Part shown: one piece after another, positions 1-11,612 of the stretch | How positions within the stretch are numbered: the first letter of the stretch is position 1 | Layout of the letters: the number at the start of each line of letters is the position of its first letter | Origin: Anoplopoma fimbria | Lineage: Eukaryota > Chordata > Actinopteri > Perciformes > Anoplopomatidae | NCBI RefSeq assembly: GCF_027596085.1 | Contig: NC_072458.1 | Span: forward strand, 22,950,062 to 23,014,061 | DNA length: 64,000 bases | Direction of reading: 5' to 3' | The notes under the pieces: generated by a model | The model's input: the letters and a program-made list of their open reading frames with translations, nothing else | Told to the model about the DNA's origin: nothing | Databases searched by the model: none | Program-made: the position numbers and the translations under genes

Positions 1-392
1 GTCCGGCTTTTGTTTTTATTAATCTGACAGTTCAGACCTCTACGCATTGCGGTGCGACGAATAAACATGAAAATCCAAAATACTCACAGACGGAGGACCA
101 ACGACAGGATCCTTCTGACCCAGAGCAGCGTGTCTGAGCTGAACTGTTGTGTAGTTCATGTTACTGTACGATGTTTTAGTTTCCTTTTAGGGAAATGCAC
201 AGAGAGGATTTGAATTCCCTCTGAAAAATAGTTTCACAGTGTATTAATCTAGGGCTTTTATTGTGAAAGGGAAGAACACGAGGAGGGGATCAGGTGCTGA
301 AAGTTTTAAAGTTTATAAGAGTGATAAAGTTTGCTGTCATGGCTCGTGTTGTTGTTCTATAGCGGACATTCTGTACGAAGAGAAACCAAAGC
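1..392. other. Non-coding, no recognisable feature
   Basis: AT-moderate sequence with stops in all frames and no microsatellite. I see no coding or RNA gene. It runs directly into the first copy of repeat A. Confidence 0.5.
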
Positions 393-786
393 GTCATGTC
401 TTAAAGCTGCATTCTCTCTGCTGTCCACCAGGGGGCGACTCCTCTGGTTGTATAGAAGTCTATGAGAAAATGACTCTACTTCTCTCTTGATTTATTCCCT
501 CAGTAAACATTGTAAACATGAGTTTATGGTCTCAATCTCTAGTTTCAAGTCTTCTTCAATACAGCATGATGTTCATTTAGTAAATGATGCTCCATTTAGA
601 GTCAAACAGACCATAAAGCAGGGGATGCTTTAGGGGCGGGGCTTACTGTGATTGACAGGCCACTGCGTCTCTGTTCATTGGTTGCCAAAAAAACAACATG
701 GCGGCGGCGAAATCGCCAAACTCGAGGCCATAAACCAATGGCTTGACGTCACGATAACTACTTCCACTTCTCGTCTACAGTCTTTG
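393..786 (+). mobile_element. Repeat A copy 1 (unclassified MITE/SINE-like element)
   Basis: First of six copies of one dispersed family in this window (others near 17,444, 29,983, 45,529 inverted, 50,669 and 58,891). The 5' part runs from TTAAAGCTGCATTCTCTC through CCACCAGGGGGCGAC, then about 230 bp nearly identical in all long copies, and ends with GGGGCGGGGCT and TGATTGACAGG. The 3' part of this copy has CAACATGGCGGC at 694-705, TGACGTCA at 744-751 and a diverged TCCACTTCT...TACAGTC end. No transposase, tRNA-like head or clear target-site duplication was seen, so the class is open. The high identity between copies implies fairly recent spread. The short open frame across it (263-490) is not a gene. 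Confidence 0.8.
425..439 (+). promoter_or_regulatory. CTCF-like core motif in repeat A copy 1
   Basis: CCACCAGGGGGCGAC matches the vertebrate CTCF core (CCASYAGRKGGCR) at every informative position. The motif points along the plus strand. Binding is inferred, not shown. Confidence 0.55.
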
Positions 787-2699
787 GTCAGATTGAAATC
801 ACCAAGTTAATATCGTCTATAAAGTTTAATCAATCTGTTTTTATTTCCAACACGAAGTTGATGTTGAAACCAGTCACCTGACACAGTACGGCGTTTCTCC
901 TAAGAAGTCAAGTTGTTTTATTTATAGAGCCTTATATCATGAATACAAAATGGCCTCAGGGGTCTTTACAATCTGTATACAACAAACAACACCCTCTTTT
1001 TAAAAAAAAATCCCCCAAAAATAACCTTGAATGGGGAGAAAAGCGGAAGAAACATCAGGAAGTTTCTTTGACAGACAGACAGGAAGTAGATGTACAAAAT
1101 AGTTAGTAGAAGTCCTGTGACCTCTGACCTCCTGCCTACACAGACTTAAGAGAACGTTTGGAGAAAATAGGTTCCTTCAAAACGTAATTTACTGCAGTTT
1201 CATTGAATTGGAATGTCTTTTTTAAGAGACCTGGCTGTTTATTTCTGCAACTAATTGAAGAAATATGTTGATTTCTTCTTATTGGAAGGCCGGGTTGGCC
1301 AAATGTTTTTGAGTGTTTGCCAAATACAGACAAACATAAGCAGTCACGAGCTATAAAATCTGTGTTTCTAGACCAGAAAACCCAAATGTGACAGAACATT
1401 AAACACACAACGCTAAAACGTTTGACATGATAGTCGCTTACTGGTGCTCACACATTTTACATAAAGTATTTCTGTATCTGCTGATCTTAAATTGAATACT
1501 TTAAATCTAATACAGCGCATGGCCCAAGTGCCCACTTAAACTATTCTGATTTTATTTATAAATCGGCAAATAAGTAAAGTTAAATCAGGCAGAAATTGTT
1601 CATGTGGGTTAGTGCCCCCCTCAAATATATTGATGGAAATGTAAATGGGAGATGTAACAAACGGAACAGGCAGAACGGGTAAAATATTGGTTTCTGTGCC
1701 AAGAGGTTAGGACGAGACAAAATGTTGTGTTTAAACAAGGATGTTCAATTTGCATACTGTTTAATTTAATAGAAATATGCTCTAGTTATATTCTCGTTTA
1801 TTTTAAAACATTCAAATGGACCATTAAAAACAGGCGGCGGATCGTTATCCCAGTTTTGTTCATCTTGCTTTTTGTGGCCATTTTTCTTCTGTAACTATTT
1901 CTGCGCACAGGAAGATGTTATTCTTAATCCCGCCAAAGTAAAACCAATCGCCTTCAGATGAGGAAACCGTCATCTATTCACGAGCAGAACACCAGACTTA
2001 TTATGAATCACTAAAACAATCAGAGATGTGGTCAGTGATCCAGAGGACTGGAATGTGATTTAACACCCAGTGCTCACATGGAACATTAAATACTATTGAA
2101 TGAAAGTAATCTACAGCACAACATAAAGAGTGTCAGACAGTGAAAACACTTTAAAATATTCTATTTAAAGTCTTTATTTAATCAAAACATCTGCATTAGT
2201 CGTTAAGCGTTCAGATCTCGTTCGTCATATCTGATGTGGCTCCGTCTGTGTGTGAGGATATTGTGTTGCTTCTGTTGGGCCGTTAATCAATATAATCACC
2301 CGAATCTATGCTCATAATAAAACCTATCAATCCTGATCATATTTGTGGGGATAAAATGAGCAACAGGACTGTTAATGATGGAGTTTGTGTTGCTGCTCCT
2401 GAGGTTTTTCCACGCTGCCAAGAATAAACCGGGGGGAAACACTGGATTCTTGTAATTGTTTGAACATTTTTGGCAGTGGGAGGATAAATTTTAGGATATT
2501 GAATACTGGCACAAAATAGCAGCTTCAGTCCAAAAATATCAGCGTTGACAGAAATAATTCTTTACTGTACATTTTAATGACACATTCCTGAACATATAAT
2601 CAATGCAGGGATGCATTTTAAACTTAAAACACAGCGACGGAAGAAATAAAAATACAGGAAAAATGCAAATGAGATATTTTTTTGCAGATGAGATAAAAC
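787..2699. other. Non-coding stretch with a fish repeat relic near 905-1,010
   Basis: At about 905-1,010 the phrase TTTATTTATAGAGCCTTATATC followed by CCTCAGGGGTCTTTACAATC (written here in two pieces of one region) resembles a dispersed repeat common in fish genomes. The remainder is AT-rich unique-looking DNA with no convincing exon. A 90-codon minus-strand open frame at 1,136-1,408 has no ATG at its end and no splice signals I would trust. Confidence 0.4.
1118..1130. promoter_or_regulatory. Perfect DR1 nuclear-receptor half-site pair (1 of 3)
   Basis: TGACCTCTGACCT is the reverse complement of AGGTCAGAGGTCA: two perfect AGGTCA half-sites with one base between them. DR1 is the type bound by HNF4, PPAR/RXR or COUP-TF. 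Identical 13-mers occur at 58,238 and 60,262. Function is inferred from the motif alone. Confidence 0.45.
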
Positions 2700-3535
2700 A
2701 AGCTCAGTTTGTGGATGCGTGCTTGTCAGCTGAGAGCTCTAATTAATATTAATGTAACATGTAAATAAAAGTGAGACTTCACTTCTGTCATCTGCAGAAA
2801 AGAAGAAGACGTGATGTAGAGAGCTGGTCTTTATCCGGCGCTGCAGGGAGCCGTGTGACGGATAAACAAGCCAACAGTGAACACGTCGTCCTCCTCACGA
2901 CCAAATGTCCGTCCCAACGACACTCAAAACTGATGGTCCCCCCCAAAACCAGCTTAACATCGATCTGTAGTTCAGTCTTGCCCAATAGAACTACAGAGGG
3001 AGGTCACATGGGGTTAGAATAAATAATTGGAAAACAAATGTGAAGAATGAAATTGAGCCTGATAGTTTGTTTCTATGGGGGGTCACTGCTGCACTCAAGG
3101 GGGACAAATAATACAAAAAATACATATAAATGATACAGGAATTAAAATTAGACACATTTGTGTTTGATTACGCTAAAACATTTAACTTAATTAAATCTAG
3201 TTGTTTGAAGATGTTTTCACAGCAATATAAAAGATATTAGAGGTGAATTATGACCAGTTTAACGTCTTAGCACTAACATAATACATAATTAAAATTACTA
3301 ATGTTAGTTACTAAGTTTTTTATCAATGAAAATACAATCCTTTATTTCCTAATCATTTTGTCTAATCACAATTGTGTTTTTATGCAAATCACCTGTATAG
3401 AAGACTTAAACACAGTAAATTAGTTGATGATAATAATATATATTTTAGTTCATTGAGATGAGCCGAGTGAAAACTTTATCTTATTAGCTAAAACAGATGT
3501 TGACAAACTGCAAAAAATTGACTGTTAAAAATGGG
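2700..3535. other. AT-rich non-coding stretch
   Basis: A TCTAATTAATATTAATG homeodomain-type AT patch lies near 2,739-2,756. The rest is AT-rich with no exon, RNA gene or mobile element that I can support. Open frames on both strands at 2,771-3,022 overlap each other and look like chance. Confidence 0.4.
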
Positions 3536-3539
3536 TAAG

Positions 3540-4015
3540 AAATCGAAATATTGATGCAATGTTTAAAATCGCAATAATATCGTTACTTTAGTATCGTGAT
3601 ATCATTTTGTGACGTCAGTATCGTGATAATATCGTGAATTAAGTATGGTGATAATATCTTATCGTGACTTAAGTATTGTGACAATATCGCAGTGTGACTT
3701 AAGTATCATGATAATATCGTATTGTAACTTGAGTATCATGATAATATCGTCCTGATAAGGTATCGTGACTTAGTTGATAATATCGTATTGTGATAATATC
3801 GCGACTTAAGTATCGTGATAATATTGTATCGTAACTTGAGTATCGTGATAATATCGTATCCTGACTTAGAATCGTAATATCGTGATAATATTGTAATATC
3901 GTCCAACTTAGGTATCGTAAATATTGTATTGAGTATCGTAATTTAAGAATCGTGATAATATCGTGACTTAAGTGTCGTTATAATATTGTATTGTGACTTA
4001 AGTATCGTCCTAAAA
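3540..4015. repeat. Diverged ATCGTGATAAT-type minisatellite
   Basis: About fifteen imperfect repeats built from TATCGTGATAATATCGT and GTGACTTAAG, with a unit of about 30 bp and a sub-period of about 15 bp. Units vary by point changes and small indels, so the array is old or unstable. ATCGTGATAATATCG-like words make local dyads (ATCG...CGAT, GATAATATC). Confidence 0.8.
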
Positions 4016-5055
4016 TCCTGGATTTTTGGCGAGTAAACCAGTACGATGCTAGCTTCCTGTTGGACTTCATAAATACGTCATCCCTGCAGAACGCTATGGC
4101 AGGGTGGAAACACACATGACAACATGTTGCTATGGTGATGGAATCAAATATATCAAATACCATTGTTTTTTGTCTACTGTTTTATGTAACTATTCTAGTA
4201 AAGCACGTATCTATCATGTTCTATTTATATTTTAAACATCTTTATTCAGAGTGAGGAGCTTTGTAACATACAAATGTAGAATCCGTTGAGGAGTTAAATA
4301 TTTAAACTTTGCACCGTCTACCGTTACCGTTGCTGATTTTCTCTGGCGGCCAAGTTTCTGTTTAATTTCCTGTCGATTGACTAATTGATATGAGACGCAC
4401 GTTTACAGCATTAGTTCTAAATTTCACGGAGGACAGTTTATGTTTTTTAAAAGGGGTCACTGTGTGCATCAAACCCAGGTAGCAACACTGCAGGTGGAGA
4501 AAGAAAAATCATCTGAATTTCTTCCTTCCTAAAATATATATCCACTCTGGGAAAGTGTCATTTTGACATAATTCTCTGAATATCCTAAAAAAATAAGTTG
4601 TGAATTAGTTTCTGTTTTATGCCATCAATCATTTGCTGAAAGTAGGTGTCACTTTTTTTCGGATATGTTATATTTGGAGCGAAAACACTTCAAAAACAGA
4701 TGCTGTGTTTGTTATCGCTGCTTATATTATTTAGATTTCTTTCCTCCTTAAATCTCCAAGAAGTGATTTTTATTCATGAAGAGAGAGAGAGAGAGAAAAG
4801 ACTTGCTTATTTTCTCATTAAAGCCTGCAGTGTGTGTGTTTCTCAATTACTCATCACATGAGTGACCAGCAGCACTGATGGGCTCATCAGACAACAACAC
4901 ACAAAAAAACAAAAAAGAAAACGCTGTGATTTGCTGAAGAACCCCCTCCGCTCGTGTCTGGAGCGTTAATTTAAACCTTGTTCCAAACCCTCATTTAGCC
5001 ACAGAAAGCTTATTGAGGACGCTCCCTCTTTTTCATCAGCGTCCTCATTGATATT
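4016..5055. other. Non-coding, no clear feature
   Basis: Mixed AT-rich DNA with a short GA run near 4,781-4,797. No convincing exon, RNA gene or transposon was recognised. Confidence 0.4.
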
Positions 5056-5059
5056 CATA

Positions 5060-5195
5060 CGTTTCCTCGTGTTCACACCTGGGGGCCGCCCGCTAACGCC
5101 GAGGCCTCGTCTTGTCGATGAACCCCCCCCCCGCCCGGGCTCAAGAGAACTTCAGCGGCGTCGGTTTTCACGGCGGATGATTCTCATTCACATAT
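5060..5195. other. Short CpG-rich cluster
   Basis: Roughly 130 bp with many CpG dinucleotides (GGCCGCCCGC, CGCCGAGG, GCCCGGGC, AGCGGCGTCGG, CACGGCGG) inside an otherwise CpG-poor region, including a C-run at 5,125-5,136. It could be an unmethylated regulatory patch. It is too short for a formal CpG island and I see no start codon context. Confidence 0.35.
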
Positions 5196-5363
5196 TTTTC
5201 CGTGATTCCTGTTGTTAGCCAGCTGGTTTTTGGACGTTCTCTCCGGGCGAGAGACGGTGTTTCTCTGAAAACAAACTCTGCATTACCATTTGTCCTGCTA
5301 TCTAGTGTGGTTGTAGTTATTGTGGGCAACGTTGCATTAATATTTTATTTATATTTCATCTTT

Positions 5364-6360
5364 GCAGTATTTTGGCGTATTATTTTCCAACAAGAGTCCT
5401 CATCTGATTTTTCTTTTAAATGATTTATGATTTATTTCAAAACTGTTTCCCAATTATCAATACCTCCCTCTCCTGCCCCACAGTATTATGGGAAACCAAA
5501 TTGCCCACAAAACAGCTGTCTTCTAGTTGTATTTCAGCGACATTGTCATCGATGTATCGGAAACGTTTTTTTTGTTTATTTTTGATCAAAATTGCGGAAA
5601 CTTGATAATCGAACAAAAAAACCCCAAAGTTTTCAATTTCCAGCTTCTTTTTCGCAATATTTTGTTTATTTCTTCCTTTGATATCTTTTAGATTTGGACA
5701 AATCAGTCAAACAAAACCAACTTAAATACATAATTTATTTTCTGCTTTCAGGAAAAAATTAGCGATCAATAATGAAAATACTAGTTATTTGAGTCTTTAT
5801 TTATTTTTAATTTAGATTTTTCTGTGCAAATTAAGAAAAACAATCATGCATTTATTGTGGACTATGTTACTTTTGCAGTATTTTGGTGTATTGTTTTCAA
5901 AAAAACAAGCATCCACATCTTATTATTTATTTAAAAACAGTTTTTCAGTGTCTATTATCATTATCTCCTTCTCCTACCGCACAGTATTATGGGAAATTGA
6001 GTGTTTTCTTAAATTTTTAAGCAACCAAATTGCCCACTGAACAGCTGTCTTCAGGTTGTAGTTCAGCAACATTGTCATCGATGTTTCAGAAATTCAGAAA
6101 ATTTGAATATTTAGATCAACATTTGTAATTTTTTACAATTCTATTGACAAGGAATTTTAATAATGGAACAAAATAATGTTTCGCGTTCAAGCTTCTTTTT
6201 CGTGATAATTTGCTGATTTTTCCTTTTTATATCTTTTAAATTTGAATCAGTCAAACAAAACCAATTTGAAAACTTTATTTTTTCTGTATTCTTTAAGCAA
6301 CAAATTCATCAATAAAGAAAAAACTCGTTATTTGAGTCTTTATTTTACATTTATTAAGAA
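5364..6360. repeat. Tandem duplication of about 511 bp
   Basis: Two diverged copies lie head to tail: GCAGTATTTTGGCGTATT at 5,364 against GCAGTATTTTGGTGTATT at 5,875, with the order of shared words kept. Those words are CACAGTATTATGGGAAA, CAAATTGCCCAC, ACAGCTGTCTTC, ACATTGTCATCGATGT and AGTCAAACAAAACCAA. Small AT-rich indels separate the copies. No protein is kept open across them, so this is non-coding duplication. Confidence 0.8.
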
Positions 6361-7620
6361 AAACTGTATTTGACATATTATGAATATTTCATGGGGGGTT
6401 TCTGACCTCATTATTTAGCTTCGTCTTTATTACATAATGTAATATCCAGGGCTGCAAATTAATTCATTTTACATTGTTGAATTAATAATTTTGATTGCTA
6501 AGAATTCCATTAATTTTTTTGTTTGGTTCATTTTATTTCAATTAACAGTTCAGCCTGTAAAATTACACAATAAATTAGTTTTTCCCGTCACAATGCCAGA
6601 AGACTCTCGACCTCCGGACAAAAAATTATTAATTTATAATTCTACAACATTCAAATCAATACTACTCCATTATCCTTTATAAGGCATTGTCCAGCAAATA
6701 TGTGGGTCTTTTATTAGTTGGTAAACAACAAAAAAATCCAATCTAGTAATGAATAAATGACCTGTGGGATGCATTCATCATCCCGCTGTGGGTTTCTTTT
6801 GATTTTTTTTTGCAGGTCAACTGGCACTCCATGCATTTATATTTGGATTTTCGACATTAAACTAGTTGGAATTAGAAATGAACCCCAGATTATAATGATG
6901 ATAAATGTCCAGAATACAAGCAATGGTGGCCTGTGTAAAACATATTTTATTGCAATTCTACTCTTTCTTTAATTTGAATCAAGTGAGGCTGCAGAACACA
7001 ATCTGTACTCGAGCCTCAATATTAACGTGAAAGCTGTCTGCAACAATGTTAGAATTACATATCGTTACCCAACTAACCTTATTAGGTGAAATTATATGAT
7101 ACACCGTGCACCAAAACATCAGGAGCAGCTGTTCTTTGAATAACACAGAGTTTAATTCTCCTCAGACCTGCAGGACACATTTTTATCTTTTATAAAAATT
7201 AAACTAAATTAAAGTTAATGTGTAAAATAGATGATTTCTTCACTTAACCCAGGAAGTTTCTTTTTTAATGTAACTTCCTGGTCACGCTGCTCAGACTGTT
7301 TAACATATAAATGAGAATAAACTCTTGTTTTTTGGAAAAGGAATCAGAGTTTCTGTTTTCCCTTTTTGAGCTGATTGAATTAGCTCCATCCTGCTGCTCT
7401 CCAAATTTAGGATTCGTTGGAATCTGGAGCTCCCAGTCTTCATCTCTCTTTCTCACACACAGTAAAGAGGAAATAGTTTTCTTGGCAGCAGAGATTTGAG
7501 ACACTGAAAAGCTCTGGAAGGCTTCTTTTTATATCAAAATGTAGATTTTATATTCTAATTCAGGTGGGAAACATGGGAGGAAGGAAACGGTGGCTTCTCA
7601 CTGTAACATAAGAATAATAA
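6361..7620. other. AT-rich non-coding stretch
   Basis: Very AT-rich with scattered short open frames of no coding character. No repeat or RNA gene recognised. Confidence 0.4.
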
Positions 7621-7629
7621 ATGATAATT

Positions 7630-7745
7630 TAAATTGCACTTTTGAAAACACAGGCTACAACGTGCTTTACAAGATAGAAATGGCAGACAAACAACGATAC
7701 AAACATTTTAAAATAGTTTAAAAGTTGTACAACACTGAGCAAAGA
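7630..7745. repeat. Probable fish interspersed-repeat fragment
   Basis: GCACTTTTGAAAACACAGG followed by AACGTGCTTTACAAG has the form of a fish repeat usually read as GCACTTTTC...AAAGTGCTTTACAA. It is recognised from memory of the pattern only, and family and borders are uncertain. Confidence 0.35.
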
Positions 7746-8087
7746 TGGAACATATGAGGAAAAATAGACAATTACACTGAAAAACAAAACTTCTAAATAA
7801 CAAATAATCCAAAACGTTAGAGACTAATTTCAGCTGTGAACTCTCAACTTTGAGGACAAGTTAGAAAAATGTCTCTTGTTATTATCCAGAACATGGCATG
7901 CATGCTGTAAGAACACAGATGAACGATGTGTTCAGTCACTGTCTGGCTTTTGTCCATATCCCAAAAAAGACAATAGTCCCAATGAAAATGTATTTTTCAC
8001 TAATAGTCCCGTTTACCTGCAGCTCTGCAAACTCTGATTAACATAACCTTTGGCAGGCTTTGAGAAAAAGGTTGCATTTTGATATTT

Positions 8088-8480
8088 ACTCATAATCCAA
8101 AAACCTGTTGATATCCAGTTTCTTCATGATGTTTAATAGTTGTCGTGATTCTCCTTCTGAGCAGAAATGTGGGCTTTTCTTTTGGTCATGCATCTCTGCT
8201 TAGTTGCATAGTTGGTTTGTGTTCAACGCACAGAGCTGGTTTCAAACAGGAAAGAGGCTGAGTGCTGCAAACTGCAATAACAAACACAATTGAGACGCAT
8301 ATTGTGAATGAGCTGTATACATGTCCAAAGAATGCTCCTAAAATCTGATTAATATCGACATATCACACAAGTGTTAATCGGAAAATGCTCCATTTGGAGT
8401 AAGACACAAATTAGAATATCCAATTAGTATATATTGTTTACATTAGAGATATTAAATTCTGAATAATAGTGGAATATTAG
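8088..8480 (+). repeat. Repeat B copy 1 (unclassified dispersed repeat)
   Basis: Aligns by eye with 59,486-59,800 on the same strand. Shared words in order are AAAAACCTGTTGATATCCA, TTTCATGATGTTTAA (here TTCTTCATGATGTTTAA), TCATGCATCTCT, CTAGTTGGTT-like, GTTCAACRCACAGAGCTG, TTGAGACKCATATT, AATGMTCCTAAAA and ATATCRACATAT. It is diverged with indels, has no coding capacity, and the class is unknown. Confidence 0.7.
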
Positions 8481-9770
8481 TGTAAACATAGTGATTTTCA
8501 CCTGCTAACCTGAACTAAATATCAATTTTGTTACAAGATGATTATTTAGTCACCTCATTCCAAAAAATATGTGTTTGCTGTGTGATGTAGTGTTATTGTT
8601 CGCTTCTAATATTTTACAAAGAAATTGCAGAGGCCCTTTTTATTTCAGCGTGGCATGACGCCTAAACTATAAAAAACACTGAAGGAAGACCCTGAATCAT
8701 TATTGCAGGAATTCTAAATCACCTACATCTCTATTTCTGTAAAAACAGTCAACCAATCAGAGCTTTTGCAAACAGGATGAAGAACGATGATGACATCTTC
8801 TTCTGGTTCCCAAAAAAAACAGACAAAGAGTGACAAAAAAAGCTACAAAAGTCAACAAGCGTGGGTGCAAATCGACTCAGCTGAACAGGAATAACAGCTC
8901 ATAAATTTAAATATCTTCAGGGGAAAAAAAGGCTAAATCATTTATCATTTTATTGCCTCTTTGCACATAAAAACTGTAAAACATTTGCACACAGAAAACC
9001 TGCATGAAACACTCAGATTAACTGAATTTGAATATTTCCACTACACGAGATGAATCCCTCCATTGTTTCTTTTATTTATAAGTCTGATTGATTGATTGCA
9101 TAATCACCGTTTTCATGCCCTTCTCCGACAACTGTAACTCAAAGATCCATCGGGTCAGACGTTACTCACACTGTCCTCTTCACTCGGAACAAAACCCCGC
9201 TGCCACCGAGACCACCATCACACCAAATGTGCTGAATGTGATACTCCCTGACGGAGGCTCATTCTTCTCTAATGAAAGAATCTGTTTCAGACGCGGGAGG
9301 TGAAGACGTTTCTCTGCTTACCAAACTGTCCCCGTCCACCGTTTTAGTTTTTTTTTTTGGAAAGGAAGTCGTTGTGAAAACTAGAATGATGTCCGGGGGA
9401 TAAAAGTTGGGGATGAAATCTGATGCTGCAGTTCCACAATCGATCATCTGACCCCGATCTCTTTCATCCAAGTACTTTAGAGCTGCACTGTGACAGAAGA
9501 GGAGGCGATGTGTTGTGATCAGAGAGTTGAACAAGATGCAGAAACTAAAAGGAAAAAGTGCCCTGAAAGAATTGAGGAAGACTCTGTTTATATGAGGAAT
9601 CACAAACTAAAGATAGAAAGAAGGCTGGTTAGGACTTCGTCACTTCAGTAATGTAGACTCTCAAATGACTCACTGTGGACTTACTTTTGTTTCACTGTAA
9701 ATGAGATATAATGTTTTCAATGCTGGCTCTAAAATTGACGTTTTGTCAATGAGAGTTTTGAACAGAAAAG
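8481..9770. other. Non-coding stretch
   Basis: No transposon or RNA gene recognised. A 114-codon minus-strand open frame (9,259-9,603) starts at a non-ATG codon. A fair splice acceptor (TCAATTCTTTCAG read on minus, near 9,570) precedes part of it, but I do not recognise the peptide. Confidence 0.35.
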
Positions 9771-10692
9771 GGGTTTGAGGTCTTAGTTTGGTTGAGGTTT
9801 GAGTTCTTTGTATTGTTGAGGTTTGAGTTATCGGCATGGTTGAGGTTTGAGTTCTTAGTATGGTTGAGGTTTGAGTTCTTAGTATGGTTGAGGTTTGAGT
9901 TCTTTGTATTGTTGAGGTTTGAGTTCTCGGCATGGTTGAGGTTTGAGTTCTCGGCATGGTTGAGGTTTGAGTTCTCGGCATGGTTGAGGTTTGAGTTCTT
10001 AGTATGGTTGAGGTTTGAGTTCTCGGCATGGTTGAGGTTTGAGTTCTTAGTATGGTTGAGGTTTGAGTTCTCGGCATGGTTGAGGTTTGAGTTCTCGGCA
10101 TGGTTGAGGTTTGAGGTCTCACTATGGTTGAGGTTTGAGTTCTTAGTATGGTTGAGGTTTGAGTTCTTAGTATGGTTGAGGTTTGAGTTCTCGGCATGGT
10201 TGAGGTTTGAGTTCTTAGTATGGTTGAGGTTTGAGTTCTTAGTATGGTTGAGGTTTGAGTTCTCTGCATGGTTGAGGTTTGAGTTCCCGGCATGGTTGAG
10301 GTTTGAGTTCTCGGCGTGGTTGAGGTTTGAGTTCTCGGCATGGTTGAGGTTTGAGTTCTCAGGATGGTTGAGGTTTGAGTTCTCAGGATGGTTGAGGTTT
10401 GAGTTCTCAGGATGGTTGAGGTTTGAGTTCTCGGCATGGTTGAGGTTTGAGTTCTCGGCATGGTTGAGGTTTGAGTTCTCAGTATGGTTGAGGTTTGAGT
10501 TCTCAGTATGGTTGAGGTTTGAGTTCCCAGTACAGTTATTCACGGTATTGGTTGAGGTTTGAGTTTTCAGGATGGTTGAGGTTAAAGTTCTCAGTGTGGT
10601 TGAGGTTTGAGTTTTCAGGATGGTTGAGGTTTGAGTTCTCAGTATGGTTAAGGTTTGAGTTTTCAGGATGGTTGAGGTTTGAGTTCTCAAAC
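9771..10692. repeat. 24-bp minisatellite, about 38 units
   Basis: Each unit is a constant half TTGAGGTTTGAG plus a variable half, most often TTCTTAGTATGG, TTCTCGGCATGG, TTCTCAGGATGG or TTCTCAGTATGG. A 28-bp irregular unit interrupts the array at about 10,528-10,556. The left part mixes TTAGTAT and TCGGCAT types, while the right part is dominated by TCAG types, so variants are homogenised locally. The plus strand is G/T-rich and C-poor. Because 24 is a multiple of three, long open frames exist on both strands (up to 340 codons on minus); they are periodic artefacts with no other coding evidence. Confidence 0.95.
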
Positions 10693-11113
10693 ATTTCAGT
10701 AAATTAGTAAACTGTTGGTTGACACAAGGGCAGGGTTCAGTTTTTATGTTTTTTATCTTTCTTGCCAAAAGTCCGTTTTTACTTACTCCTATAGAATAGT
10801 TTCATTAATAAGGGCTTTTTTTTAATTGAATTGTGATGTTTAGTCTCCATCTGAATGAATGAATCTGAAACACTTGTGGGGTTTAAACAACCTGCAGCAT
10901 TTCACCTCCATTTATGTTTGATGATAAACCTTTGTGACTTTGAATATAAATCATAAGCAGGAGTCTCCGTCTGGACATGGCCGGTGTGTTTTGGACTCAG
11001 CGGTGCTACAGTATTTTTCTTTTTCCCCCGGTTGCCACCCTGCAGAGCTGCAGCGTATGCAGGTCAGAGTACTGCAGGTATTTGTCATAGTGACCTCTTT
11101 CTCTGTGTGCAGA
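10693..11113. other. Non-coding stretch
   Basis: No repeat or RNA gene recognised. Several overlapping short open frames on both strands around 10,934-11,178 have no clear coding signature except the possible exon that follows. Confidence 0.3.
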
Positions 11114-11169
11114 GCCGCCGTTACAGAGATGTGAACAGACAGTCGAGCCTCCTGCTGTTTGATACCTAA
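11114..11169 (+). CDS. Weak candidate terminal exon (unidentified)
   Basis: A good acceptor (CTCTTTCTCTGTGTGCAG, ending at 11,113) is followed by a frame reading SRRYRDVNRQSSLLLFDT and a stop at 11,167-11,169. I do not recognise the peptide. The exon is very short and could be chance. No polyadenylation signal was checked downstream with confidence. Confidence 0.15.
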
Positions 11170-11535
11170 CATGCACATTAATATTTCACACTGAGCCCGT
11201 GCACGTTTGTGAGCGAGTGTGCACGTCCGGCTAGTCGGTTCATGTCAGTCAAAGGAAGTCAATGCTCTCCAAAATAAGAGCAAGCAGGAGTGGATTTTTT
11301 TGTAATTTAAAATAAGGGATTTGTTTTTGTTAAATGCTGATTTATTGCAGCAAAAAAGCACATTTTTACTGCCTGTGCTACCTTTTTGGAATATGTTGTA
11401 ACTGGCATGTTTGCTTTAACTCATTATAACAGTGGAGATGGAAAAGGAAAAGTTAAGTTTTTAACAATGCTATTTTTTAACAACTTTTGTGACCTCTGTT
11501 TTTTTTTCTTTGCATGTTTCTGCTTCATTAGACGG

Positions 11536-11612
11536 TGTGTATTCAGTGTGTATTCAGTGTGTATTCAGTGTGTATTCAGTGTGTATTCAGTGTGTATTCA
11601 GTGTGTATTCAG
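11536..11612. repeat. 11-bp perfect tandem repeat, 7 units
   Basis: Seven perfect copies of TGTGTATTCAG, so a young, length-variable minisatellite. A period of 11 bp is about one helical turn. Confidence 0.95.

Noticed and set aside
1136..1408. 90-codon minus-strand frame
   Set aside because: Opens at GTG, with no splice or composition support.
9259..9603. 114-codon minus-strand frame with a fair acceptor
   Set aside because: No ATG, no recognised domain, and the acceptor alone is weak evidence; kept only as a note in the non-coding entry.
9771..10692. CRISPR-like array
   Set aside because: There is a regular constant half and a variable half, but the variable halves are point variants of each other, the unit is only 24 bp, and the genome is eukaryotic. 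It is a minisatellite.
9670..10768. Long open frames of 256-340 codons on both strands, resembling repetitive proteins (for example NSNLNH repeats)
   Set aside because: They exist only because the 24-bp unit is divisible by three; every frame without a stop in the unit stays open. No start context, splice or non-repeat coding sequence supports them.
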